Below, in pieces: positions 8,783 through 16,223 of a stretch of DNA of 64,000 nucleotides. Within the stretch, counting starts at the first letter, position 1. Each line of letters starts with the position of its first letter. The stretch is from UBA6220 sp041650375. Its GTDB lineage: Bacteria > Patescibacteriota > Minisyncoccia > Minisyncoccales > Minisyncoccaceae. The stretch spans positions 62,001-126,000 of the forward strand of contig JBAZLH010000002.1 in assembly GCA_041650375.1 (NCBI GenBank), given 5' to 3'. The position numbers and the translations under genes were made by a program. Below the pieces are notes generated by a model. That model saw only the letters and a program-made list of their open reading frames with translations, ran no database searches and was not told where the DNA came from.

Positions 8783-9811
8783 TTAGGCTTGATTTTTTTT
8801 ATATGTGATGTAATTTTTAACGGTTTCGTACAAAACCGCAAACAAAGGAATGGCTAAAACCGCGCCAACCACTCCCAATAATTCCGCTCCGATTAAAATG
8901 GAAAACAATACCAAAAAATTCGGAATGCCGATTATTTGCTTGGCAACCAGCGGAGTTAAAAGATAATTCTCTATAAGCTGGATTACTATTGAAAGGATCA
9001 GCACCACGACAGCGATAGTCCAAGAATTCAACAAACCCAAAGAAACTAAAAGGATTGACGCCACAATCGGGCCAATTAACGGCACCAAGTTTAATAACCC
9101 GGCTAAAACCGAAACAGAAACCGCGAATTTTATGTGCAAAGCAAAGCAAACAATAAACGTCATTACGGCCACGGCCGCGGAAGTAATCAAGCGGCTGCCA
9201 AACCATCCCATCACCTGTTCTTGGCTTTTTCCCCAAGCCCGTAAAATATCTTCTTCCCATTTTTTGGGAGAAAAAGATTTTATCATTTTAGTTAATTCGT
9301 TCTCTTCCACCGAAAGGAAAAAGGCCAAAACAAACATTGTCGCCACAGACATTAATCCCCCCACGAAAGACGATATAAAACCAAAAACGCCCTTGGAAAG
9401 ATTGAGCAAGTTGTCGCCAACCGCGGGATTGCTGGTTAAAAGATTATTTAAGTCAAAAACATTAATTCCGATTATAGATGAAATTTTGTTTGCGTAATTA
9501 GAAAAATCATTAGAAAAGTTTTGCGAAAAATGCATTGCCTCGGTTATAATCGGCGGGAAAATAATATAAATTATAAAACCGGCAATGGCCAAAAATCCGG
9601 CGTAAACCATTACCGCCGCCACGGCTCTCGGTATTTTTCTTTTGGTAAAAAAAGAAATCGCGGGGTTAAAAATAATAGAAACCACCAAAGCCGCCAAACC
9701 AATAACAATAATACTCCTGATTAAAAACAAAGCATAAACCAAAATAATAACCAGTAGAATTTTAAAAATAACCGACCAGCTGATATCCCATTTTGTTATG
9801 TTTAAAGCCAT
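8783..9811 (-). CDS. AI-2E family (PerM/UPF0118) transporter
   Basis: 342 residues with about seven to eight membrane helices. The N-terminal pair of hydrophobic segments, the amphipathic middle (FSPKKWEEDILRAWGKSQEQVMGWF) and the C-terminal LNLVPLIGPIVASI and IENYLLTPLVAKQ motifs are characteristic of this family. Members export small molecules or act as Na+/H+ antiporters; the substrate here is unknown. It sits between the M16 peptidase (4 nt gap) and metG. Confidence 0.88.
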   Translation of the reverse strand: MALNITKWDISWSVIFKILLVIILVYALFLIRSIIVIGLAALVVSIIFNPAISFFTKRKIPRAVAAVMVYAGFLAIAGFIIYIIFPPIITEAMHFSQNFSNDFSNYANKISSIIGINVFDLNNLLTSNPAVGDNLLNLSKGVFGFISSFVGGLMSVATMFVLAFFLSVEENELTKMIKSFSPKKWEEDILRAWGKSQEQVMGWFGSRLITSAAVAVMTFIVCFALHIKFAVSVSVLAGLLNLVPLIGPIVASILLVSLGLLNSWTIAVVVLILSIVIQLIENYLLTPLVAKQIIGIPNFLVLFSILIGAELLGVVGAVLAIPLFAVLYETVKNYITYKKNQA

Positions 9812-9815
9812 GTTT

Positions 9816-11090
9816 TTATATTTTTAATAATTTTTTAAATTGTTTTTCGTCTTTTAATTTGCTGATTATAGCCAGATTTAATTTTTCCGGCGTGAAAATA
9901 TCTTTGGCGATTTTTTGGATGTCAGTGGCCGTTACCTTGTCAATTTCCTTAAAAATTTGTTCCGGGGTTAAAATTTCTTTCCTTAATAATTCCTGGCTGC
10001 CGTAGAAAGACGCTAATGCGTCCGACGATTCCAGCCCTAAAACGGTTTTTCCTTTAATGTAATCTTTGGCTTTTTTCAATTCATCGGCTCCAACTTTTTT
10101 GTCTTTTATTTTTTTATACTCTTTCAAAACAGCTTCAATAACTTTTTCCAATTTAGCGTTGTCCACGCCCGCGAAAGTTGCTAAATATCCCGTATCCGTA
10201 TCGCTGTCGTAATACGTTCGGACGTAATAAGCCGCGCCTAATTTTTCCCGGATTTGGTCAAACATTCGGGAGCTCATCATTCCTCCCAATATCACGGCTA
10301 AAAGCTGCAAAGCGAAACGTTCGGAATGGAACATATTATAAGCCCTTACGCCCAAAGCGATATGGGTCTGGCCGATGTCTTTATAAGACAGCTTGATTTG
10401 CGGCTCTTTTTGCGACTCAGCGACTTTTGGCTTAGGCTTAAATTCACTTGTTTGAATGCGCGCGAATTGCTTTTTAATTTTTTCAATCACGATTTTTTCT
10501 TTGATATTGCCCGCCACGCAAATAACCGTATTCTTGGCAACGTATTGTGAATTAATATATTTTAAAATATCGGTTCTTTGCATTTTTTTAATCGTTTCGC
10601 GGGTTCCCGCGATATCCCAGCCGGCCGGCTGGTCTCCGTAAAGCAATTCTTTCCAAACTTGCTCAATGTGCCTCATCGGGTTATCTTCATACATTTTAAT
10701 TTCTTCAATTATCACTCCCCTTTCCTTTTCCATTTCTTTTGCCGGCAATTTGGAATTCAAAAAAATATCCGAAACCCAACCTAAAGCTTGGTCAAAATGA
10801 GACGCGTCAACCTTGGCGTAATAGCCCGTATATTCTTCTCCGGTAAAAGCATTATAATCTCCGCCGATTTTATCCAAAACCTCGGCAACGTCCATCGGGG
10901 TTTTGCTTTTTTCCGTTCCTTTAAAAAGCATGTGCTCCAAAAAATGCGAAATGCCGGAAATATCTTTTGTTTCATATTTTGAACCCGTGGCAACCAATAC
11001 CAAAACCGTGGCCGCCTGAGTTTCCTTTTCCGGAATGGTGATTATTCTCAGCCCGTTCTTTAAAATTGTTTTTTTATAGTTTTTTTTCAT
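9816..11090 (-). CDS. M16 family zinc peptidase
   Basis: 424 residues, the single-chain size of bacterial M16B peptidases. The inverted zinc motif HxxEH is at residues 49-53 (HFLEH), and the third ligand probably lies in the ERGVIIEEIKMYED segment. The active N-half and the substrate-binding C-half (DIGQTHIALGV...) are both present. Such enzymes degrade peptides in the cytoplasm or at the membrane. Start overlaps the preceding membrane-protein gene by 17 nt. Confidence 0.93.
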   Translation of the reverse strand: MKKNYKKTILKNGLRIITIPEKETQAATVLVLVATGSKYETKDISGISHFLEHMLFKGTEKSKTPMDVAEVLDKIGGDYNAFTGEEYTGYYAKVDASHFDQALGWVSDIFLNSKLPAKEMEKERGVIIEEIKMYEDNPMRHIEQVWKELLYGDQPAGWDIAGTRETIKKMQRTDILKYINSQYVAKNTVICVAGNIKEKIVIEKIKKQFARIQTSEFKPKPKVAESQKEPQIKLSYKDIGQTHIALGVRAYNMFHSERFALQLLAVILGGMMSSRMFDQIREKLGAAYYVRTYYDSDTDTGYLATFAGVDNAKLEKVIEAVLKEYKKIKDKKVGADELKKAKDYIKGKTVLGLESSDALASFYGSQELLRKEILTPEQIFKEIDKVTATDIQKIAKDIFTPEKLNLAIISKLKDEKQFKKLLKI

Positions 11091-12135
11091 TGTTTTCTTT
11101 GCCCTTTCGAGATAACGACGATTTTACCTTTTTATCTTCTATTTTTTTAATTTGTTTTTTTAATTCCACCATTTTAATTTCTCTATTCACGGTTAGGTCA
11201 AAAAACCTTTCCAATTCATCTACTCGGGTTTCCATTTGCTTTTTGGCGAAATCCGATTCTTTTTTCAGGCGTAAGGCTTGCTGCCCGGCGCTGTTTAATC
11301 CCTCTATTAAATCCACAAACTCTTTATCCACGCTGCCCGTGGCGAATATCTTGTTTTCTCCCGTGGTCACGCCCTTAATAAAGCCTTCGGCTTCAAAAAA
11401 TGATTTGGCGATATAAATGAACAGTACCCTGTCAATTATTAAAACCATGGCCATTCCAATCACGGAAAGGATTGCCACGTTTAAGCTAAACGGAAAAACA
11501 CAAACCAATACCACCAAAGTAGTAATAATCGGAAAAATAAACAAAAAATAAAACTTAGAACCGATGCTATCAAAATTTATGTCCGGCACCGCGCTTTCGG
11601 CTTCAATTATTTTTTGGCGGCTGGCCTTAACCGCGGAAAAAGTAGCTTGTTCCGAATAAAACGAAGCGAACACGGCGGATAAAACTGTGGCCACCACCCC
11701 GCCGGAAAATATTATTAAAACATCCGAATCCGGAATATGCTTATAAAATTTCATAACCATGCCCACTACAAAAGTGACAACCAGCCCCGCCCAAATAATA
11801 TTAATAAAATTATTCCGGCAAAAATGCACCAAGTAATAAAAAGTTTCTTTAATTTCATCTAAGGTGAGGCTCGGGTTTAATTCTCCATTGGTAATGTTTT
11901 TATTAATCGCCCTTACCTCTTTTGAGTTAAAACTGAAATTGCCCATGCGGATTAAAGTAAAAATTGCCAAGATAATCAAAATGGCCAAAACAAAGATAAA
12001 GAAAAATTCCCGGGCGTTCAAAGCATCCATTCTCGCAGTAGTGTTAATCAATACCATGGCAAAAAAACCGCACAAACCCACCCACCCCGCAACCGGAAGA
12101 ATTATTTTTAAGGTGTAAGGTATTTTTTTTATCAT
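11074..12135 (-). CDS. Membrane protein with C-terminal coiled coil, unknown function
   Basis: 353 residues. Five to six hydrophobic segments occupy roughly residues 10-240, paired as hairpins, followed by a soluble helical tail. The tail contains KKQMETRVDELERFF then NREIKMVELKKQIKK, a coiled-coil linker wording that I know from CPR sensor proteins and histidine kinases. No kinase, GGDEF or receiver domain follows, so this may be a sensor membrane module without an output domain. It is the second gene of the glyS operon, 3 nt after glyS. Confidence 0.6.
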   Translation of the reverse strand: MIKKIPYTLKIILPVAGWVGLCGFFAMVLINTTARMDALNAREFFFIFVLAILIILAIFTLIRMGNFSFNSKEVRAINKNITNGELNPSLTLDEIKETFYYLVHFCRNNFINIIWAGLVVTFVVGMVMKFYKHIPDSDVLIIFSGGVVATVLSAVFASFYSEQATFSAVKASRQKIIEAESAVPDINFDSIGSKFYFLFIFPIITTLVVLVCVFPFSLNVAILSVIGMAMVLIIDRVLFIYIAKSFFEAEGFIKGVTTGENKIFATGSVDKEFVDLIEGLNSAGQQALRLKKESDFAKKQMETRVDELERFFDLTVNREIKMVELKKQIKKIEDKKVKSSLSRKGKENNEKKL

Positions 12136-12138
12136 AGT

Positions 12139-13527
12139 CTATTTTAAATTATTTAAAATATAATTTTTAAGCTCGCTTATTTTTATCCTTTCTTGTTGCA
12201 TTGTGTCCCTGTCCCGAACTGTCACGGCCTCGTCTTCCAATGTGTCGAAATCAACAGTCACGCAATAAGGCGTGCCGATTTCGTCCTGGCGGCGATAGCT
12301 TTTTCCAATATTACCGCTGTCATCCAATTCGCACATCATTTCTTGTTTTAAAATATCATAAATTTCCACGGCTTTATCTTTAAGCTGCGGCTTATTTTTT
12401 AACAATGGAAAAATGGCAACTTTAATCGGAGCCAAACGCTTGTCTAATTTCAAAACTATCCTGGTTTCTCCGTTTACTTCTTCTTCGGCATAAGCTTTAT
12501 CCAAAAACATTAAAAAGAAACGATTCAACCCGGCCGAAGTTTCCAAAATATGGGGCATAAATTTTTCTCCTGTTTTCTCGTCCAAATAAGACAGGTCTGT
12601 GCCGGAAAATTTTGAATGTTGGGATAAGTCCCAATCGCCTCGCGCGTGGATGCCTTCCACTTCTTTAAAACCTCCCAAACATTTAAAATTATATTCGATG
12701 TCATACGCTTCCGAAGCGTAATGCGCCAATTTTTCATGTTCGTGCCATTGGATATCTTTTTCTTCCATTCCATATTCCAAATACCAATCATATCGTAATT
12801 GTTTCCATTCCTCGTATTTTTCTTTCATCTGATCCGGACGCAAAAAATATTGCATTTCCATTTGTTCAAACTCACGGGTTCGAAAAATAAATTGGCGCGC
12901 CACAATTTCGTTTCGAAAAGCTTTGCCAACTTGGGCAATGCCAAACGGCAATTTTACGCGAGTAGAATCCAATACGTTTTTAAAATCCAAATAAATGCCG
13001 CCGCAAGTTTCCGGGCGCAAATACACCACATCCGCTTCGCTCAAAGAGTCAGTTGGAGAGCCTAAATTGGATTTTACCATTAAAGAAAATCTTTTCGCCT
13101 CGGTTAAATCTTTTGAACCGCAAGACTGGCATTTTAATTTGCCCGATTCTTTTAATTTTTCCAATTCAACATTAATAAATTCCAAAGAAGCTTTGTCTGC
13201 ATTAATTCCAAAAGATTCCAATAAATGATCGGCGCGCATCCTGCTTTTACATTTCTTGCAATCAACTTGCGGGTCGTCAAAGCTGTCCAAATGGCCGGAA
13301 GCTTTCCAGGTTAAAGGATGCATAAAAATAGCCGAATCCAACCCGACCACGTCGCTCCTTAATTGAACCATATGCTTCCACCAGGCGTCGCGGATATTAT
13401 TTTTCAATAAAACTCCGTAAGGGCCATAGTCGTAAACCGCGGAAAACCCGCCGTATATTTCCGATGATTGGAAAACAAAACCTTTTCTTTTACAAAATGA
13501 GGTGATTTTATCTAAATTTTCTTCCAT
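12139..13527 (-). CDS. glyS: Glycyl-tRNA synthetase, single-chain (eukaryote/archaeal-like) type
   Basis: 462 residues, the homodimeric GlyRS rather than the alpha2-beta2 form. It starts with CKRKGFVFQSSEIYGG and YDYGPYGV, has a zinc ribbon CKKC...CQSC, the class II motif 2 region FRNEIVARQFIFRTREFEQMEM (cut here for length) and motif 3 near SAGLNRFFLM. The C-terminal anticodon-binding domain (KVAIFPLLKNK) is complete. First gene of a six-gene operon running to tatD, with its own promoter and a roughly 19-nt leader. Confidence 0.96.
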   Translation of the reverse strand: MEENLDKITSFCKRKGFVFQSSEIYGGFSAVYDYGPYGVLLKNNIRDAWWKHMVQLRSDVVGLDSAIFMHPLTWKASGHLDSFDDPQVDCKKCKSRMRADHLLESFGINADKASLEFINVELEKLKESGKLKCQSCGSKDLTEAKRFSLMVKSNLGSPTDSLSEADVVYLRPETCGGIYLDFKNVLDSTRVKLPFGIAQVGKAFRNEIVARQFIFRTREFEQMEMQYFLRPDQMKEKYEEWKQLRYDWYLEYGMEEKDIQWHEHEKLAHYASEAYDIEYNFKCLGGFKEVEGIHARGDWDLSQHSKFSGTDLSYLDEKTGEKFMPHILETSAGLNRFFLMFLDKAYAEEEVNGETRIVLKLDKRLAPIKVAIFPLLKNKPQLKDKAVEIYDILKQEMMCELDDSGNIGKSYRRQDEIGTPYCVTVDFDTLEDEAVTVRDRDTMQQERIKISELKNYILNNLK

Positions 13528-13552
13528 AGTATTTGGTGTTTATTATACTGTG

Positions 13553-13580
13553 ATTATAGCAAAAAACCCTTGAAAATCAA
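13553..13580 (-). promoter_or_regulatory. Promoter of the glyS-tatD operon
   Basis: TTGATT (13575-13580), 16-nt spacer and a perfect TATAAT (13553-13558), minus strand. The start is predicted about 19 nt before the glyS ATG; no T-box leader fits into this space. Confidence 0.75.
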
Positions 13581-13617
13581 TGAAGAAAAAGATATCGGAC
13601 AATAAGCCAAATTTTTA

Positions 13618-13724
13618 GATTGTAATTGTTTGGACGTTTTTCGGAAAAAAATTTTACCAAAAATTTTCTGAGAAGAAACGCATTCGCCTGCGGGCGAATG
13701 ACGCGTCGAACAAACAATACAATC
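13618..13724. repeat. 107-bp inverted-repeat element of unknown nature
   Basis: Ends are inverted: 13618-13636 reads GATTGTAATTGTTTGGACG and the complement of 13704-13724 is nearly the same with a 2-nt insertion and one deletion. Inside are a perfect 8-bp hairpin (CATTCGCC / GGCGAATG, 13681-13700) and an A/T-rich quasi-palindrome near 13645-13668. It occupies the space between one operon's terminator and the next operon's promoter. It could be a MITE-like element or a structured RNA. Confidence 0.5.
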
Positions 13725-13739
13725 AAAATAGAATAATTA

Positions 13740-13760
13740 AAAACCGCTTGAAGCGGTTTT
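13740..13760 (-). terminator. Intrinsic terminator of the surface-protein operon
   Basis: AAAACCGCT and AGCGGTTTT form a 9-bp stem with a 3-nt loop; on the minus strand it is followed by T residues (TTTTTAATT). It lies just after the stop at 13794. Confidence 0.8.
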
Positions 13761-13793
13761 CCTTAGCTTATTGCCCAAGCGGCAAACTTCTTC

Positions 13794-14213
13794 TTATCGG
13801 CATTGCGGGTTATTGCCCGGCCGGCAATTCTGGCCCACGGCTCCGGAATACCCGGATGAATCAACGCACCATAACCTATTTTTTTGTATTCCGATAAAAT
13901 TTACTTTCGCGCAAAAACTTTTTCCGTTCAAGCCAATGTGCATTTCCGCCGCGCTCCCTAATTTTTTAATCTCACCTTTCTTCTTAATGATTTCCGGATC
14001 GCTTTCAATAAAAGCGTAGCTATCTCTCTTTACTTTATCAATCTCGGCCCAATTCTTTATCACTTCCAGGCTTTGTTTTATTAAAACATTATCAGCGGAA
14101 TATTTTAATTGGTTAAAAATAAAAATCGGCGTTGAAACCGAAACGCCGAAAACAGCTGCCATTGCCAATGCGCGGAAAAAATTTATTTCAAATGGTTTAC
14201 TGTTTTTACTCAC
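13794..14213 (-). CDS. Membrane-anchored pilin-like hypothetical protein
   Basis: 139 residues. One hydrophobic segment at about residues 13-35 follows a basic N-terminus, then a helical region (DNVLIKQSLEVIKNWAEIDK) and a polar C-terminus with three cysteines (FCAKVNF, LWCVDSSG, QNCRPGN). The overall shape resembles a minor pseudopilin, but the prepilin peptidase motif GFTLIE is missing. It ends an operon with the DUF11-type protein, supporting an envelope role. Not recognised as a named family. Confidence 0.6.
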   Translation of the reverse strand: MSKNSKPFEINFFRALAMAAVFGVSVSTPIFIFNQLKYSADNVLIKQSLEVIKNWAEIDKVKRDSYAFIESDPEIIKKKGEIKKLGSAAEMHIGLNGKSFCAKVNFIGIQKNRLWCVDSSGYSGAVGQNCRPGNNPQCR

Positions 14214-14223
14214 TCGTTTAAAT

Positions 14224-15843
14224 TTATTGACCCGTTGTGCTCACGTAGGCCGGGTCAGCTTGCGCGTTCAATTGTTTACCCGTCCACTGATCGTTGCCGG
14301 TGATATCAACCGCCCCCGTGATTAAAGTGTCCTCCAATAATTCCGGAACAACCGATACCTGAAACGCGCATTTGGGAGCGTCTTTTAAAAATCCGGCGCC
14401 AGCCTCCATTGGGCCAATTGTGCAAGTCACTTCCCTGGTATTTTGGTCGTAAACAATCTTGGCGTCTTCCGGCCAAATTTTATTTTCAAAATCAACATTC
14501 GGCGACAAAACCGCTTTTAATATTACCCCTTCCATATTGTTGTAATAATTTTTCGCCGTCCATTCCACAGTTAAATATGTTTTCTGCCCCACTTTCAACG
14601 GATATGGCCCGGAGTTGGTGAAATATTGGTTGGTATTATAAATTTTTTGTTCCGCAAACAAAGATGAATTAACTTTGGTTATAAATTCCTGGGTGCTCGG
14701 CCCGACAGTTACGTTGTTTCTTATAATCGGATTAACGTCTCCGGCGCTGGCAATCGCCCAGCGCTTATTCACGCTTACCCAAAATTCCACCTTGCCACCC
14801 TGGCCCGGAGCCAAAAATGTTAATGCCGGAATTTGGGTTCCGTCCCAAATAATGGAATTATCTCCTTGTTGGTAATTGCCGCTCGGCACCCGAATAGACC
14901 CCAAATTAAGGTTGTTGCTGTTTAACCGGCTGATTAAAACCATGTTCTGGATTGCGTCTTGCCCCACGTTTATAAATGAAATTTCGTAATGCAACTGGTC
15001 TCCCGCGGATGCGACATAAGTATCGCTGTTGTTTATGGTTTGGGTAATATATATAGAAGGAGCGATAATCTCCACGCTGCGCGCCACCTCTTTCAAAACA
15101 ACGAAATTTCCGCTCTGCCAAATTCCCAATTGCGCTTTAAATATTTTTTTGTCTTTGTCAGCCCCGGCCAATGAGCCGGTTAATTGGATATTCCCACTGT
15201 CCAATTCGTTTAAAACCGGAATGGCCCATTCATTGTCCAAGCCTTTGGGCTTTTGGCTCACAACTGTAAAACCGTCCGCGAGCTGCGTCTTCACGGTTAA
15301 ATCGTTTAAAGGATAAGCCACATTGGAAGAGTAATTTATGCTTACCGTAAAAGTTTTTCCATTAGCCACTTGGTCGGGCATTTGAATCGTTAAAGTAATC
15401 GGCACTGCTCCCAAAATTGTGGTAAAAGTCGTGCTGACTTCATTTTTTGTTTTCAGGCCCGTGGGCTGAAAAGACATTCTGGCTTGGGCTTGTTTGGTTT
15501 CATTGGTTTTGCCCAAAAGCCGGGTCGTAAATTGAAAAGACCTTTCTTCTCCCGGATAGATATCCCCCTTCAACGCCGCTGAATCCATGTGCGTCACTTT
15601 TTGCCCGTTTTCCACTATCGCTCCGTCCGGATACGTAAAAAACAATTCGGGTGATTCCAGCCGAACGCTGCCGTTATTTTTAAACTTAACAGTGTAAATA
15701 ATATTTTCTCCCACGTCCGCCTTATCCGGGCCTAAAATTTCCAATTTCAAAACTTCTTTTGAATACGCCATTTTAAACCAAGAAAAAGCCAAAACAGCTA
15801 TAACGGCTAAGATGGCTAAGATAATAATATTCCTTTTTTTCAT
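14224..15843 (-). CDS. Secreted/anchored protein with DUF11/CARDB-like Ig repeats
   Basis: 539 residues. An N-terminal hydrophobic helix (residues 5-24) works as signal anchor. The rest is beta-rich with repeated phrases of the DUF11/CARDB type: ADVGENIIYTVKFKNNGSV, VANGKTFTVSINY, and VASAGDQLHYEISFINVGQDA. These are Ig-like surface domains found in cell-surface proteins of bacteria and archaea. Three to four tandem domains fit in the length. It overlaps the upstream 105-residue gene by 4 nt and precedes the pilin-like gene by 10 nt, so all three are one operon. Likely role: surface structure or attachment (inference). Confidence 0.8.
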   Translation of the reverse strand: MKKRNIIILAILAVIAVLAFSWFKMAYSKEVLKLEILGPDKADVGENIIYTVKFKNNGSVRLESPELFFTYPDGAIVENGQKVTHMDSAALKGDIYPGEERSFQFTTRLLGKTNETKQAQARMSFQPTGLKTKNEVSTTFTTILGAVPITLTIQMPDQVANGKTFTVSINYSSNVAYPLNDLTVKTQLADGFTVVSQKPKGLDNEWAIPVLNELDSGNIQLTGSLAGADKDKKIFKAQLGIWQSGNFVVLKEVARSVEIIAPSIYITQTINNSDTYVASAGDQLHYEISFINVGQDAIQNMVLISRLNSNNLNLGSIRVPSGNYQQGDNSIIWDGTQIPALTFLAPGQGGKVEFWVSVNKRWAIASAGDVNPIIRNNVTVGPSTQEFITKVNSSLFAEQKIYNTNQYFTNSGPYPLKVGQKTYLTVEWTAKNYYNNMEGVILKAVLSPNVDFENKIWPEDAKIVYDQNTREVTCTIGPMEAGAGFLKDAPKCAFQVSVVPELLEDTLITGAVDITGNDQWTGKQLNAQADPAYVSTTGQ

Positions 15844-16157
15844 TTTTTAAAAAACTTTATTTTATAAAATTTTAACCGGTCTTTTTCTTGCTCGGAAACT
15901 TTTTTGTCTTCCGGCGTGGCATGCTCTTTAATTATAGAAAGGTTCTTCCTATATTTATTGGCATCCGGCGTTCCACCCTCCACTGCTTGCTTGGAACTGC
16001 TAGCAACTCTTTTCCCCCAAATCGCGTTGTGGAGAGAAGTGTCTTTTTCACCTAATTTCATTTCTTTGCCGTCTTCCCTTTTCGCTTTCATTTGCGAAGA
16101 CGCAAAATTATGCTTAATGCCGGGCTTTTCAATTGGAAAAGAAGAAAAATCCTCCAT
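15840..16157 (-). CDS. Small basic hypothetical protein
   Basis: 105 residues, hydrophilic and lysine-rich, no membrane helix or known motif. It contains ASSQMKAKREDGKEMKLGE and ends in KFYKIKFFKK. It overlaps the DUF11-type gene by 4 nt (ATGA arrangement), which argues that it is translated and coupled to it. An AT-rich -10-like stretch lies just before the ATG. Function unknown. Confidence 0.6.
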   Translation of the reverse strand: MEDFSSFPIEKPGIKHNFASSQMKAKREDGKEMKLGEKDTSLHNAIWGKRVASSSKQAVEGGTPDANKYRKNLSIIKEHATPEDKKVSEQEKDRLKFYKIKFFKK

Positions 16158-16195
16158 TGTTAATTATTATTCAATATTTTTAATCTTTAGACTCA

Positions 16196-16220
16196 TGTTT
16201 GGGGAGTTACTCCCCAAACA
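16196..16220. terminator. Hairpin between ileS and the surface operon
   Basis: TGTTTGGGGA and TCCCCAAACA form a perfect 10-bp stem with a 5-nt loop, 3 nt after the ileS stop. There is no T-run on the minus strand, so it may stop RNA polymerase weakly or protect the ileS 3' end. Confidence 0.55.
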
Positions 16221-16223
16221 TTC

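Noticed and set aside
8817..9260. A 147-residue minus-strand frame
   Set aside because: Lies in another frame entirely inside the AI-2E family transporter gene, with tryptophan/arginine/glycine-rich nonsense composition.
13528..13617. T-box riboswitch upstream of glyS
   Set aside because: The clear promoter leaves a leader of only about 19 nt; no specifier stem or antiterminator fits.
13794..14213. A bona fide type IV pilin
   Set aside because: No G-F-T-L-I-E cleavage motif; only the single N-terminal helix resembles pilins.
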